A stretch of DNA of 51,086 nt from Insulibacter thermoxylanivorax. GTDB taxonomy: Bacteria; Bacillota; Bacilli; Paenibacillales; DA-C8. Position numbers and translations under genes: made by a program. Positions 41,621 through 51,057 of the stretch are shown piece after piece. Position 1 is the stretch's first letter; every line of letters starts with the position of its first letter. The stretch covers positions 1 through 51,086 of the forward strand of contig NZ_BMAQ01000011.1 of the NCBI RefSeq assembly GCF_015472005.1, given 5' to 3'. The notes under the pieces are model-generated. The model ran no database searches and was not told where the DNA came from. It was given only the letters and a program-made list of their open reading frames with translations.

Positions 41621-43465
41621 TTAATACACATCCCTTTGATAACGATTGGCCTTCTTCATCTCATCGAGATACGCCTTCGCCTTCTCCTGGTCCATGCCGC
41701 CTTCCTTCTCGATGATCGTAAGGAGTGTCTCTTCGACATCCTTGGCCATATGCTGCTTATCACCGCAGACATAGAAATAAGCACCCTGTTCGAGCCACTC
41801 GAACAGATCGCGGCTTCTCTCCATCATCCGATTCTGCACGTAGACCTTCTGGTCGCTGTCGCGCGAGAATGCGACATCCATGCGTTCAAGTACGCCGTTA
41901 TTCAGCCAGCGCTGCCAATCCGTTTGATAGAGGAAATCCGTTCGGAAGCGGCGATCGCCGTAGAACAGCCAAGACTTGCCTGTGATGCCCAGCTCCTCTC
42001 TTTCCTCGATGAAGGAACGGAAAGGCGCTACACCGGTTCCCGGACCAACCATGATGATCGGCGCACCCGAATCGGCCGGCAGTTTGAAATTCGGATTGTG
42101 GTGGACGTAGATCGGCACCTTGTCGCCTGGCTCTAGCCGTTCAGCAACGTAAGTGGAGCATACGCCCTTGCGCAATCGGCCATGGGATTCATATCTTACA
42201 GCTCGAATCACCAGGGTCACTTCATCCGGGTTCGCCTTGCAGCTGCTTGCGATCGAATACAGCCGTGCCGGCATTTTCCGCAGAAGCGGCACGAAGTCCT
42301 GCGGTGAAACATTCCAAGGACCAAAATCCGTCACCAAGTCGATGACATCTCTTCCCTTGGTGTACTCCCGCAGCTCAGCCGAATTCTCTTTGGCAAGCAG
42401 GCGCTGCAGGCGTTCGTCCGTCGTAAAAGCCGCTGCCTGTTCTAACATCTTTCTGGACAGAATCGTCAATTCGAAATTACGGAGCAAGGCTTCCCGTACT
42501 GGTCGCTGCTCGCCTTCTTTGTTCACTGTGACGAGTTCCTCAGGATTCCAGTTCAACTTCTGAATCAGCGTATCCACTAATTCAGGATCGTTCTCCGGGA
42601 AGATCCCGACGCAATCCCCTGGTTCGTATTGCAGGTTCGAACCTTCCAGCGATAGAACCAGATGCCTTGTCTCCAGATCGGAGCCGCGTCCATTCAGATT
42701 GATATTCTCGATAACTTCCGCCATGAATGGATTGGTCCGCGAGTATTCCACTTGCGGCTCAGCTGCAGCACCGCCTGATGATCCAACTTCAACGGATGGA
42801 GCCGCTTGCGCTGCGTTTACCTTCTCATTCAGCTTGGCGATCACATCCCCCATCCACTTCGCCGCCGGTTCATCAAAGTCCAGATCACAGTCTACCCGCG
42901 GGCAGAGGCGAACGGCACCGAGTTCTTCCAGACGTTTGTCGAAATCCTTGCCCGTCTGGCAGAAGAATTCGTAGGATGTGTCCCCCAACGACAGCACCGC
43001 ATAGTTCACACCGTCAAGTTTGGGTGCGCGCTTGCTGTGCAGGAATTCATAGAAGGACATCGCATTATCCGGCGGTTCTCCTTCGCCATGCGTACTGACG
43101 ATGATCAGCAGGTTCTGGACCTTCTTCAAGTTGTTCGGCTTAAAGTCGCGCATCGAACTCAGCGTCACCTGATACTGCTGATCCTCCAGTTTGCGGGCCA
43201 GCTGTTTCGCAAGATTCTCGCTGTTGCCGGTCTGCGAACCGAACAGGATGGTGACATCCTTCGATACGGCTGCCGGCTGAACCGCGGACGCTGCGGCTGG
43301 CACAGCCCCCGACTGTGTTCCGGTCGTTGCATGCACTGCACCTGCAGCCAGATAGCCGCTTAACCAGATTCGCTGACTGTCTGACAGGGTAGGAAGAAGT
43401 TTGTTTAATAGTTGGACTTGCTCTTGATTGAATGGGCTGTTAGTCTCCTGGAGCAGCAACCACAT
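41621..43465 (-). CDS. cysJ: Sulfite reductase (NADPH) flavoprotein subunit
   Basis: About 614 aa diflavin reductase that hands NADPH electrons to CysI. N-terminal helical stretch with NSPFNQEQVQLLNKLLPTLS as in Bacillus CysJ, Ala/Val-rich linker, flavodoxin domain about 70-215 (ILFGSQTGNSENLA, STHGEGEPPDNA), CPR-type FAD domain about 245-470 (RLYSIASS), and NADPH domain to the end (MVGPGTGVAPFRSF, YVCGDKQHMAKDV, terminal DVY). Start ATG 43465 or TTG 43459; GAGG lies 3 and 9 nt before them, so the TTG is possible. First gene of cysJ-cysI. Confidence 0.93.
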   Translation of the reverse strand: MWLLLQETNSPFNQEQVQLLNKLLPTLSDSQRIWLSGYLAAGAVHATTGTQSGAVPAAASAVQPAAVSKDVTILFGSQTGNSENLAKQLARKLEDQQYQVTLSSMRDFKPNNLKKVQNLLIIVSTHGEGEPPDNAMSFYEFLHSKRAPKLDGVNYAVLSLGDTSYEFFCQTGKDFDKRLEELGAVRLCPRVDCDLDFDEPAAKWMGDVIAKLNEKVNAAQAAPSVEVGSSGGAAAEPQVEYSRTNPFMAEVIENINLNGRGSDLETRHLVLSLEGSNLQYEPGDCVGIFPENDPELVDTLIQKLNWNPEELVTVNKEGEQRPVREALLRNFELTILSRKMLEQAAAFTTDERLQRLLAKENSAELREYTKGRDVIDLVTDFGPWNVSPQDFVPLLRKMPARLYSIASSCKANPDEVTLVIRAVRYESHGRLRKGVCSTYVAERLEPGDKVPIYVHHNPNFKLPADSGAPIIMVGPGTGVAPFRSFIEEREELGITGKSWLFYGDRRFRTDFLYQTDWQRWLNNGVLERMDVAFSRDSDQKVYVQNRMMERSRDLFEWLEQGAYFYVCGDKQHMAKDVEETLLTIIEKEGGMDQEKAKAYLDEMKKANRYQRDVY

Positions 43466-43551
43466 ACACCTCACTTAATGATTCCGTTCGTCCGTTAGAT
43501 TCACAGGCAAATTCATAGTAATCTTATCGGCTTTTATGAATTTACCCTTAT

Positions 43552-43580
43552 AATCTAACACATTAATAGTAACTAATCAA
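43552..43580 (-). promoter_or_regulatory. Candidate cysJI promoter
   Basis: Minus-strand TTGATT (43580-43575), 17-bp spacer, TAGATT (43557-43552), in an AT-rich stretch about 90 nt before cysJ. The 43475-43672 gap contains no other recognised signal; a CymR or CysL site could not be confirmed. Confidence 0.45.
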
Positions 43581-43672
43581 TTATAATTTTAATGTTAGAC
43601 ATCACAAAATCACGGGGTGAATATTAAATATTTCATGAAAGATTCAGGGAGTCATGAATCTTTGGTGAATGT

Positions 43673-44986
43673 CTAGTGAAATCGGATAACTTCTTGCTCC
43701 GGCCTTTTGAGTTTGCGCTGCAAGCGAGCCAGTCGATGATCGATCTGCTGCAGCAGTTCCCGATCCGTCCGCCGGCCCCGTTCCAAGGCGAGACGCCGCT
43801 CGACCAGCCTGCGGGCGCGCAAGGTGCAATGCAGGGCAGTTTCGAGATCCCTCGCCCGATGTTCGTAATACATCGCAAGCTCGATCAACGGCTCCCAAGC
43901 ATGGAGCATTCCTGCGGAACGCTGGATATAGAGACGCCACAGGGCAGCAGCCTTATCATGTTCATGCCAGCGTTTGTACAGTGCAGCAGCATCCAGGAGC
44001 TGCTGCCGCCCCATCCTCTTGCTGCTTACCCCTGCCGCCAGCACTTCCTGCGCCCGCCGCCGCATCCCTAACTTGTCCAGCCAAGCAGACAGCCGGACAA
44101 CTTCCTCTGCACCAAGCTGAAGATCGCCTATAGCCTGCGTCAGCAGCCGCTGGAAATGAACAGCCAGCGCTGCCAGGGATAGAATGTCCCGTTCATTGTG
44201 CGTGAATACCTCTTCAACATCGCTGACATGGCGGGAACTCAAGTACTGCATATACCGGACGGGGGCCTCGGACCCCGGGAGATCAGCGCCGCGATGATAA
44301 CCCAGCCGCTGCCCCTCTACGATGCTCAAACGGCACGAGGGCAGTTCATGCTTCCATAAGCTGCGCGCGGGGTAGAGCAGATCGATCTGGGCCGGTGCCG
44401 CCGGCGGCAGGCGGTGAAGCACGAAGCGATTCATCAACACGGACCAGTCGAAGGCGCGTCCGTTGTATGTAACGATGTAACTGAAGCGCTCCAGTACCTT
44501 GCGAAAGTAAGCTAATGCATCATATTCCTCAGCTGGACTGCGTATGAACAACTGCTCAACGACGAATGCTTCATCGTCAAGGAAGCCGTATCCGATCATA
44601 AAGGGAACGTTCCCCGCACCGATCCCGAGCCCGGTCGTTTCGGTATCGAAGAACAGCACTTCCTGCGGGTGTAACGGCTGTTTGCCCGCTGTACTTAAGG
44701 CAGCCAAATGTTCATCGAGCTGCCTAAGTTCGCCTAGACGACAGAGACCATGCCTATGATCCAAGCCATAGCGTCTCGCCCTGCGAATGAATGCCCCACC
44801 CTCGCTGTGCCAGATCTCCGCATCGATCCGTTTCCAAGCAATCTGCTCAGCGTCGTATCCATCAGCATCAGCTGCACCGCCCCCTTGTACTTCTCCGCTG
44901 CGCGCCGGCTGATCCCGCTCTTCATCGTGCGTTTTCCGGCTCTCCGACTTGGTCAGCCTGCGCAGCCGATCCCTCAGTGCGCTCAT
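43673..44986 (-). CDS. mrfB: Exonuclease MrfB (YprB-type RNase H-like)
   Basis: 437 aa. DEDD-family exonuclease core about 105-275: FFDTETTGLG (first two acids), TYNGRAFDW (third) and HNERDILSLAAL (last), followed by a tetratricopeptide-like helical tail (about 300-437). In Bacillus, MrfB works with MrfA to excise mitomycin-C and similar adducts outside the UvrABC route. The start at 44986 overlaps the stop of mrfA (ATGAGC), so the pair is translationally coupled. Some annotations give only 'ribonuclease H-like protein'. Confidence 0.87.
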   Translation of the reverse strand: MSALRDRLRRLTKSESRKTHDEERDQPARSGEVQGGGAADADGYDAEQIAWKRIDAEIWHSEGGAFIRRARRYGLDHRHGLCRLGELRQLDEHLAALSTAGKQPLHPQEVLFFDTETTGLGIGAGNVPFMIGYGFLDDEAFVVEQLFIRSPAEEYDALAYFRKVLERFSYIVTYNGRAFDWSVLMNRFVLHRLPPAAPAQIDLLYPARSLWKHELPSCRLSIVEGQRLGYHRGADLPGSEAPVRYMQYLSSRHVSDVEEVFTHNERDILSLAALAVHFQRLLTQAIGDLQLGAEEVVRLSAWLDKLGMRRRAQEVLAAGVSSKRMGRQQLLDAAALYKRWHEHDKAAALWRLYIQRSAGMLHAWEPLIELAMYYEHRARDLETALHCTLRARRLVERRLALERGRRTDRELLQQIDHRLARLQRKLKRPEQEVIRFH

Positions 44987-47349
44987 TCGCCGTCGCCGTC
45001 CATCCAGTCAAGAGATGCCGCCGTCTCCCGCAGCGGGTCCTGCAAGTACAAGCTCGCATCATCCAGCTGCACCGCCGTTGCTTCCCTCGCCAGCTTCAGT
45101 GCCAGCTCTTTGCCTGTGATGCCGACCTCTTCGATCGGACCGACGCAGGCCGGGCAGCCGCTGAGGCAGCCGCAGCCGGCGATCAACGCCTCCGCCTCAC
45201 GCAGCAGTTCGTTGTGCAATTCATACAAACGCTCGCTGAGACCGATGCCCCCTGGATAGCGGTCATACAGATAGATCGTCGGCTGCTTGGTGTGCACGGA
45301 CTTCACTTGGGGGACGACCCGGATATCCAGCGGATCGCACATCAGATAGAGCGGTGCCAGATGCACCAGTACATTGGACAGTCCAAGCAGGGCAAACTGC
45401 ATATCCTGATTGCTGAACTTCACCGTCACTTGTTCGCCGAAGGAGATCCAATAGCTGCTCGTATGCAGTTCTTCTTCAGGCAGATGGATCGGACCGGAGC
45501 CGATATTCTCGTGGGTGCGCAGTTTGATCTTCTTGAAGATCGTCGGCCGGGCATTCACCGTGACTTCACCATAATGTTTGGACACCGCTTCGCTTTGCTG
45601 CACCCGATCCTCATGCAGCACCTTCAGCTCAACGGCCAGATTCGCATCGGTATAATAGTCGACATTGACCTCGCGGACGTAGGCTTTTTTCTCCTCGTAG
45701 TCGAGCTTCTCCACCTGATACTGGGTGCCTTCGTGAATATAGATCGCTTCTTCATGAATCAGCGTCGGCGCGCTGAAGCGATCCACTTCGCCGATCACGC
45801 GGTGGCCGGCGGTGGTATCGATGATGACGAAGTTCTCCTGCGCCGCTGAGCGCAGCGAGATATTGTTCGCCGGGAAAGACTGGGCCATCCAGTACCAGCG
45901 GTCTCCTGATTCATGCAGCACGCGCTCTTCCTCGAGGAACTCGAGCAGATCTTCGAGGCGCTCTTCGCCGAACTTCTCCCCCCTTTCGAAGGGGAGTTCA
46001 TAGGCCGCACACTTCACATGATCCAACAGGATGATCAGATTATCCGGATGGATGCGGGCCTGTTCCGGGGAGCGGTTGAAGAAGAACCCCGGATGCTGAA
46101 CGATATATTGATCAAGCGGATTGCTGCTGGCGACGAGCACCGTCACCGCGACATCCTGCCTGCGGCCGGCCCGTCCTGACTGCTGCCATGTGCTGGCGAT
46201 CGTTCCGGGATAGCCGTTGATGACACAAGCTTGCAGCTGACCGATATCGATCCCCAGCTCAAGGGCATTCGTACTGACGACGCCGCGGATCCTCCCCTCG
46301 CGCAGTCCCCGTTCGATCTCCCGCCGCTGCTTCGGCAGATACCCGCCGCGGTAGCCGCGAACCGCATCCTCGCCGAGCCTCTTCTTAACGGCTTCACGGA
46401 TATACGTCAGCAGGATCTCCACCCGGGCCCGGCTGCGTGCGAAGACGATCGTCTGGATGCCTTGATTGAGCAGCAGCGAAGCCAGTTTCTGCGATTCCAG
46501 CACGCTGCTCCGCCTGATTCCAAGCTGCTTATTGACCACGGGCGGATTGTAGAAGATAAAATGTTTCTCCCCCGCGGGCGCGCCGTTGCGGTCGATGAGC
46601 GTCGTCTCCTCACCAATCAAGCGGTCGGCGTGCTCCTGCGGATTGGCAATGGTCGCTGAAGCGAGAAGAAACTGCGGTTTCGAACCATAGAACCTGCATA
46701 TGCGTTTCAGACGGCGGATCACGTTCGCCACATGGCTGCCGAAGACGCCGCGGTATGAATGCACCTCATCGATCACGACATACTTCAGATTCTCGAACAG
46801 CTTCACCCACTTCGTATGGTGGGGCAGGATCGCTGCATGCAGCATATCGGGGTTGGTAACGACGATGTGGCCGGCATTGCGGATCACCTGCCTCACCGTT
46901 GGCGGCGTATCCCCGTCATAGGTATGGGTTTTGATGTCCGCTTCCATGCAGTCGATCATCTCTTGCAATTCCATCACTTGGTCTTGGGACAGCGCTTTGG
47001 TAGGGAACATATAGAGTGCGCGGGAGCTGGTATCCTCCAGGATGGACTGCAGCACCGGCAGGTTATAGCACAGCGTCTTGCCCGATGCCGTAGGGGTTAC
47101 GGTGACAGTATGCTCTCCCCTAAGCGCGGCTTCGAAGGTCAACGCCTGATGGATATAGAGCCTTTCGATTCCCCTGCTGCGCAGCGCATCCTTCAATTGC
47201 TCATGCATCGCCGCCGGAAACTCCGCATACTCAGCTTCCCGTGCCGGGATCGTCTGCCAGTGGGTAATATTCTTCGCGATCTCCGGCGTTTCCTTAATAT
47301 ATGTAAGCACCTCTTCCATAGAGGACATCGTACCGGTTAGACGATTCAT
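44983..47349 (-). CDS. mrfA: DEAD/DEAH helicase MrfA (YprA-type)
   Basis: 788 aa superfamily 2 helicase. Walker A TPTASGKTL, DEVH box VVIDEVHSY, ASATIANP, helicase C-domain with GYRGGYLPKQRREIE and QSGRAGRRQD, then a MrfA Zn-binding (DUF1998-type) domain with CGCLSGCPAC (four Cys) near residue 735. Works with MrfB in mitomycin adduct repair in Bacillus. ATG 47349 (MNRLTGTM) has GGAGG 9 nt upstream; earlier ATG codons lack a site. No LexA-type box was recognised before it. Confidence 0.92.
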   Translation of the reverse strand: MNRLTGTMSSMEEVLTYIKETPEIAKNITHWQTIPAREAEYAEFPAAMHEQLKDALRSRGIERLYIHQALTFEAALRGEHTVTVTPTASGKTLCYNLPVLQSILEDTSSRALYMFPTKALSQDQVMELQEMIDCMEADIKTHTYDGDTPPTVRQVIRNAGHIVVTNPDMLHAAILPHHTKWVKLFENLKYVVIDEVHSYRGVFGSHVANVIRRLKRICRFYGSKPQFLLASATIANPQEHADRLIGEETTLIDRNGAPAGEKHFIFYNPPVVNKQLGIRRSSVLESQKLASLLLNQGIQTIVFARSRARVEILLTYIREAVKKRLGEDAVRGYRGGYLPKQRREIERGLREGRIRGVVSTNALELGIDIGQLQACVINGYPGTIASTWQQSGRAGRRQDVAVTVLVASSNPLDQYIVQHPGFFFNRSPEQARIHPDNLIILLDHVKCAAYELPFERGEKFGEERLEDLLEFLEEERVLHESGDRWYWMAQSFPANNISLRSAAQENFVIIDTTAGHRVIGEVDRFSAPTLIHEEAIYIHEGTQYQVEKLDYEEKKAYVREVNVDYYTDANLAVELKVLHEDRVQQSEAVSKHYGEVTVNARPTIFKKIKLRTHENIGSGPIHLPEEELHTSSYWISFGEQVTVKFSNQDMQFALLGLSNVLVHLAPLYLMCDPLDIRVVPQVKSVHTKQPTIYLYDRYPGGIGLSERLYELHNELLREAEALIAGCGCLSGCPACVGPIEEVGITGKELALKLAREATAVQLDDASLYLQDPLRETAASLDWMDGDGE

Positions 47350-47435
47350 AAGGCAGCACCTCCAGTTCGTTGCCTCAATTACGTCCATTGTAACAGAATG
47401 CACGTTCGCATGACAATTGATCCTTCTTGCTTACC

Positions 47436-47480
47436 AAAAAAGCGTCCCCGTCATGCTGCCATGAGCCGACGGGGACGCTT
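47436..47480 (-). terminator. Terminator of the GreA/GreB-family gene
   Basis: AAGCGTCCCCGTC and GACGGGGACGCTT form a 13-bp perfect stem with TTTTTT after it on the minus strand, about 90 nt after the stop. Confidence 0.92.
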
Positions 47481-47569
47481 CCCATATCACGCATCAGATA
47501 ATTCCTCAATCCTTCATAGATCGTAACAACATACTTCCCATATCATTACAAAAGCATTCCATCCGCCAT

Positions 47570-48028
47570 TTAGACGGCGGCAAACTCACCGAGATAGGAG
47601 AACTTGATCCGATCGACTCTGACCTGGTATTGGCTGGATGGGCTGTTGATCATGATCTCATCGCCTGCAGATGCTAGAAGCAGATGTTTGCCAAGCGGCG
47701 ACAGGAAAGAGATGCGGCCCTGATCGGGATCTGCTTCTGTCGGATATACGATGGTATATTCCTCCTGGAAACCATCGTCCAGATAAGTGATCGTCACACA
47801 GCTTCCCAGCAGTGTGATGCTCTGCAGCGCCTCCTCCAGCCCCTCGTCATCGCGGGTTAGGATCTGCTCTAGTGCGGCGATATAATCGCGAAGGAGCTTG
47901 TCAACTTGCTGCCGTTCTTTGCTGTACTCCTGAAAATAAGTATCAAGGAAAATCGGATGTTGCTCATCGAAGAATGTCAGCTGCTCCACCAGATGTTTGC
48001 GTGTTCCTTGAAGATGGTTATAACTCAT
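47570..48028 (-). CDS. GreA/GreB-family elongation factor
   Basis: 152 aa. The C-terminal FKBP-like GreA/GreB domain is clear (about 72-150: LGSCVTITYLDDGFQEEYTIVYPTEADPDQGRISFLSPLG..). The N-terminal part is helical and could form the coiled coil but is not the classical GreA N-domain, so it may be a Gre-like factor that binds in the RNA polymerase secondary channel rather than a true cleavage factor. ATG 48028 with GGAGGAG 8 nt upstream. A 20-codon ORF overlaps its start (next entry). Confidence 0.85.
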   Translation of the reverse strand: MSYNHLQGTRKHLVEQLTFFDEQHPIFLDTYFQEYSKERQQVDKLLRDYIAALEQILTRDDEGLEEALQSITLLGSCVTITYLDDGFQEEYTIVYPTEADPDQGRISFLSPLGKHLLLASAGDEIMINSPSSQYQVRVDRIKFSYLGEFAAV

Positions 48029-48080
48029 TGCTGAGATCTCCTCCGATTATGACGATATTAGACCAATTACTGTTATGCAT
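48018..48080 (-). CDS. Possible 20-aa leader peptide overlapping the Gre-family start
   Basis: MHNSNWSNIVIIGGDLSNEL starts at an ATG 8 nt after AAGGAGG and stops 11 nt inside the downstream gene (stop TAA overlaps its third codon). Good ribosome site and stop/start overlap are the marks of a translationally coupled leader; short length keeps confidence low. Confidence 0.4.
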   Translation of the reverse strand: MHNSNWSNIVIIGGDLSNEL

Positions 48081-48286
48081 ATCCATATCCTCCTTATCCT
48101 AAATAAGCAATCATAAATACAAAATCGCGGATTCGGTCGATATCCGACTCCCCCCGCTTCAATCAATTGTAAACGTTATCATCGTTAATTATATAAATAT
48201 GAACAAACTCTATGTTGATCTATACTAAAACACGCAAATGAATCTGCGCTTTCGGATCAGGGCAGGTCCACCCTTCCTTATGGTCT

Positions 48287-48475
48287 ATGGAAAACACCCC
48301 TCCTAACTCAGTCTATTCTGGCAATGAAAAATGGCCTTCGCCGTCCATCTGCTGCGGTCTGCCGAAAGCCTGGTTCTTCATCTGCCGGGATGAGGAGCCA
48401 TGTTATAAAGACATAAGCTGCTTAATATGTGCAAGAAGACATCTCGCAACGACAAGCGAGATGTCTATAGTCTAA
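48287..48475 (+). CDS. Possible small cysteine-rich protein
   Basis: 62 codons. The middle (WPSPSICCGLPKAWFFICRDEEPC..CLICARR) has six cysteines and codon use with high GC3 like real genes here, but there is no ribosome site at the ATG and the last 13 codons run through a hairpin (48437-48466). It may be a remnant or have another start. Apart from this, the 48081-48557 gap shows an AT-rich promoter-like zone at about 48190-48230 for the Gre-family gene (TATAAT on the minus strand). Confidence 0.3.
   Translation: MENTPPNSVYSGNEKWPSPSICCGLPKAWFFICRDEEPCYKDISCLICARRHLATTSEMSIV
48437..48466 (-). terminator. Hairpin after the aromatic-acid-exporter-family gene
   Basis: AGACATCTCG and CGAGATGTCT form a 10-bp perfect stem with a 10-nt loop; TCTTCTTGC follows on the minus strand. 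Probable terminator, about 90 nt after the stop. Confidence 0.6.
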
Positions 48476-48557
48476 CTATATCACCATTGGTAATGGATGT
48501 CAATACAGTTTGATGTTGGGATAATAAGGGTGGGATAGTATTTCCATTACTCGCTCA

Positions 48558-49628
48558 CTAATCTTTCCATGATCGGGTCACCGGCCTTCTCCTTCTCTTC
48601 GGTTGTCCTTTGCGTTTCTTCAACTGATGCTCTACGAGCCGATCCAGCCGCACAAGCTGGAGGCCGTATTCATACACTGCTGAACCGATCAAGACGAGAT
48701 GGATGTGGTGCGGATCCAGCTGATTGGCTTCCTGCAGAAGCTGCTTCATAAACCGCTCATTGCTCTCTGCGGTCTGTTTCGCATATATCCGGGTCTGCTT
48801 GGCTTTGCCGTCGACCTTAAGCAGGATATATTCATGATAACGAATCAGTTGATCAAGATATTCATGGATGGTCTTAGCAAAGTGTTCGTCTCTACGCGAT
48901 TGAAAATAATGCCCGTCGATGGCTTCTAAGATGTTGGCTCCCTTGTTCAGCGCCTTCAGCATGTGCTTGTAGATCACGGTCTGCCGGGCATCGACATGTT
49001 TGATTCTGGCCATGCGGCGCTGCTCTTCATGGTAGACATGATACATCTCCGAACATTTGAGCAGTCCTTGGTCGAAGTTCTGCCGTTTATGGCGGAAAGC
49101 CAACTCCGTCATCTCATCGGAGATCGCTGTGCGGAGAAGCAGGGACATCGAAGCAAATACATCCTTCACCTTCTCTTCATACATCTTGCGCACATTAGGC
49201 GGCGCGATGGCTACATTCACTAACAGCGATGAGATGATGCCGACGAGGATGATGGAAAATCGATTGACCGCAAATTGAATATCGTCGCCGGGCGCTTCCA
49301 TGATGATCAGCACGGTGACCAAGGTCAAGCCGATCGTCTCCCCCATTTTGAATTTCAGACAGAACGCGATGACGAGGACGGCGACGATGCCGATCGAGAA
49401 CAGATCATTGCCGATGAATTGGCTGGCGAGGAAGGCGATCACTGCCCCGACGGTGTTCGCTTGAATCTGCTGCCACACATGGCGCCAAGTTCCATAGAGA
49501 GATGGCTGCATGACGATGACGGCAGCAACGGGCGCCAGCACCTCGGGCTGAAGGCCGAGCAGCCGGCATATGTATAGACTCAAACTGATCGCAAGTCCTG
49601 TCTTAAGCACTCTTGCACCTAATGTCAT
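48558..49628 (-). CDS. Aromatic acid exporter family (FUSC-like) membrane protein
   Basis: 356 aa. The N-terminal half has about five membrane helices (VLKTGLAISLSLYICRLLG, PVAAVIVMQPSLYGTW, NTVGAVIAFLASQ, GIVAVLVIAFCLKF, ISSLLVNVAIAPPNV) as in ArAE_1 proteins; the C-terminal half is a long cytoplasmic helical domain ending in a basic KKRKGQPKRRRRP tail. ATG 49628 (MTLGARV) with AGGAGAG upstream; earlier frame not supported. Family members are proposed exporters of aromatic acids; substrate unknown here. Confidence 0.83.
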   Translation of the reverse strand: MTLGARVLKTGLAISLSLYICRLLGLQPEVLAPVAAVIVMQPSLYGTWRHVWQQIQANTVGAVIAFLASQFIGNDLFSIGIVAVLVIAFCLKFKMGETIGLTLVTVLIIMEAPGDDIQFAVNRFSIILVGIISSLLVNVAIAPPNVRKMYEEKVKDVFASMSLLLRTAISDEMTELAFRHKRQNFDQGLLKCSEMYHVYHEEQRRMARIKHVDARQTVIYKHMLKALNKGANILEAIDGHYFQSRRDEHFAKTIHEYLDQLIRYHEYILLKVDGKAKQTRIYAKQTAESNERFMKQLLQEANQLDPHHIHLVLIGSAVYEYGLQLVRLDRLVEHQLKKRKGQPKRRRRPVTRSWKD

Positions 49629-49776
49629 ACTTTCTCTCCTGTCCCCATAACGATATAATCCCTCGCCTTGTCCCCTGCCTTGCGGGAATGCGTACGAGAG
49701 ATACACTAAGTGTATATGCAGTCATCCCGACAATCAAGTCTTACGGTCACCGTGTTTCAATTTCGCCTGATCGATA

Positions 49777-49785
49777 TGTTATAAT
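49777..49785 (+). promoter_or_regulatory. Extended -10 promoter of the aminopeptidase gene
   Basis: TGTTATAAT (TGnTATAAT) lies about 37 nt before the start. The -35 region is poor (TTTCAA at a long spacing), as often seen with extended -10 promoters. Confidence 0.55.
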
Positions 49786-49821
49786 TCCAATATTACATAC
49801 ACTCACTCAAGGAGGATTCAC

Positions 49822-51057
49822 ATGGCAACATTCCAAACGAACTTAGAAAAATATGCACGCCTCGCAGTGGAAGTAGGCGTGAATGTACAGCCTGGACAAA
49901 CCTTAGTCGTGACAGCCCCCCTTGTCGCTGCCGACTATGTTCGCTTAGTGGTCAAACGCGCCTATGAAGTCGGTGCCAAATACGTTCATGTCGATTGGCA
50001 CGATGATGAAGTAACGAGACTGCGCTATGAACTGGCGCCTGAGGATTCCTTCGCTGAATACCCCATCATGTGGCGGGCGAAGGGCTGGCAGCAGATGGCA
50101 GAAGAAAATGCCGCCTTCCTCTCCATCGTCGCGGCTAACCCCGATCTTCTGAAAGGCATCGATCCCGTACGCATCCAGCAGGCGAACAAGGCCCTGGGAA
50201 GCGCTATGCAGCCCTTCAGAACCTATACGATGGCCGATAAAGTCAGCTGGTCGATCGTTGCCGTTCCTTCACAGGTATGGGCGGACAAGGTCTTCCCGGA
50301 TCTGCCGGAATCTAAGCGCGTTGATGCGCTGTGGGACGCGATCTTCAAGGCAACCCGCATCGATCAAGAAGATCCGATCCAAGCCTGGAGAGAGCATACC
50401 AAGGTGCTGGACAGCAAGGCTGAACGCTTAAATGAACGCCGCTACCGCGCCCTGCACTTCAAGGCACCCGGTACGGACCTGACCATCGAACTGCCTGAAG
50501 GGCATATCTGGGTGAGCGCTGGCAGTTATAACGAGAAAGGCACCTTATTCATTGCGAATATGCCTACGGAAGAAGTATTTACCGCACCGAAGCGCGACGG
50601 CATCAACGGTACGGTCAGCAGCACGAAACCGCTCAGTTACGGCGGCAATCTGATCGAAGGCATCAAACTCACCTTCAAGGACGGCAAGATCGTCGATTTC
50701 TCTGCGGATAAGGGATACGAAACCTTGAAAGGCTTGATCGAAACCGATGAGGGTTCCCGCAGTCTCGGTGAAGTCGCGCTGGTGCCGCATGTCTCGCCGA
50801 TCTCACAGACGAACCTCATCTTCTACAACACCTTGTTCGATGAGAATGCCTCCAACCATCTCGCCATCGGCAAGGGATATGCCTTCTGCATCGAAGGCGG
50901 CAAGTCGATGAGCGCGGATGAGCTCAAGGAGAAAGGAATTAACGACAGCCTCGTACACGTGGACTTCATGATCGGTTCCGCGGATATGGATATCGACGGC
51001 ATCCTCCCCGACGGCAGCCGTGAACCGGTATTTCGTGGCGGTAACTGGGCTTTCTAA
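49822..51057 (+). CDS. M29-family aminopeptidase (AmpS/PepS type)
   Basis: 411 aa cytoplasmic metallo-aminopeptidase of family M29. N-terminal half with VEVGVNVQPGQTLVVTAPL; metal-ligand region in the C-terminal half: ANMPTEEVFTAPKRDGINGTV (Glu pair), EVALVPHVSPISQTNLIFYNTLFDENASNHLAIG (E, H, H and D) and VHVDFMIGSADMDIDG. Releases N-terminal residues from peptides with two Zn or Co ions. ATG with AAGGAGG 8 nt upstream. Complete within the window; ends 29 bp before the window edge. Confidence 0.94.
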   Translation: MATFQTNLEKYARLAVEVGVNVQPGQTLVVTAPLVAADYVRLVVKRAYEVGAKYVHVDWHDDEVTRLRYELAPEDSFAEYPIMWRAKGWQQMAEENAAFLSIVAANPDLLKGIDPVRIQQANKALGSAMQPFRTYTMADKVSWSIVAVPSQVWADKVFPDLPESKRVDALWDAIFKATRIDQEDPIQAWREHTKVLDSKAERLNERRYRALHFKAPGTDLTIELPEGHIWVSAGSYNEKGTLFIANMPTEEVFTAPKRDGINGTVSSTKPLSYGGNLIEGIKLTFKDGKIVDFSADKGYETLKGLIETDEGSRSLGEVALVPHVSPISQTNLIFYNTLFDENASNHLAIGKGYAFCIEGGKSMSADELKEKGINDSLVHVDFMIGSADMDIDGILPDGSREPVFRGGNWAF

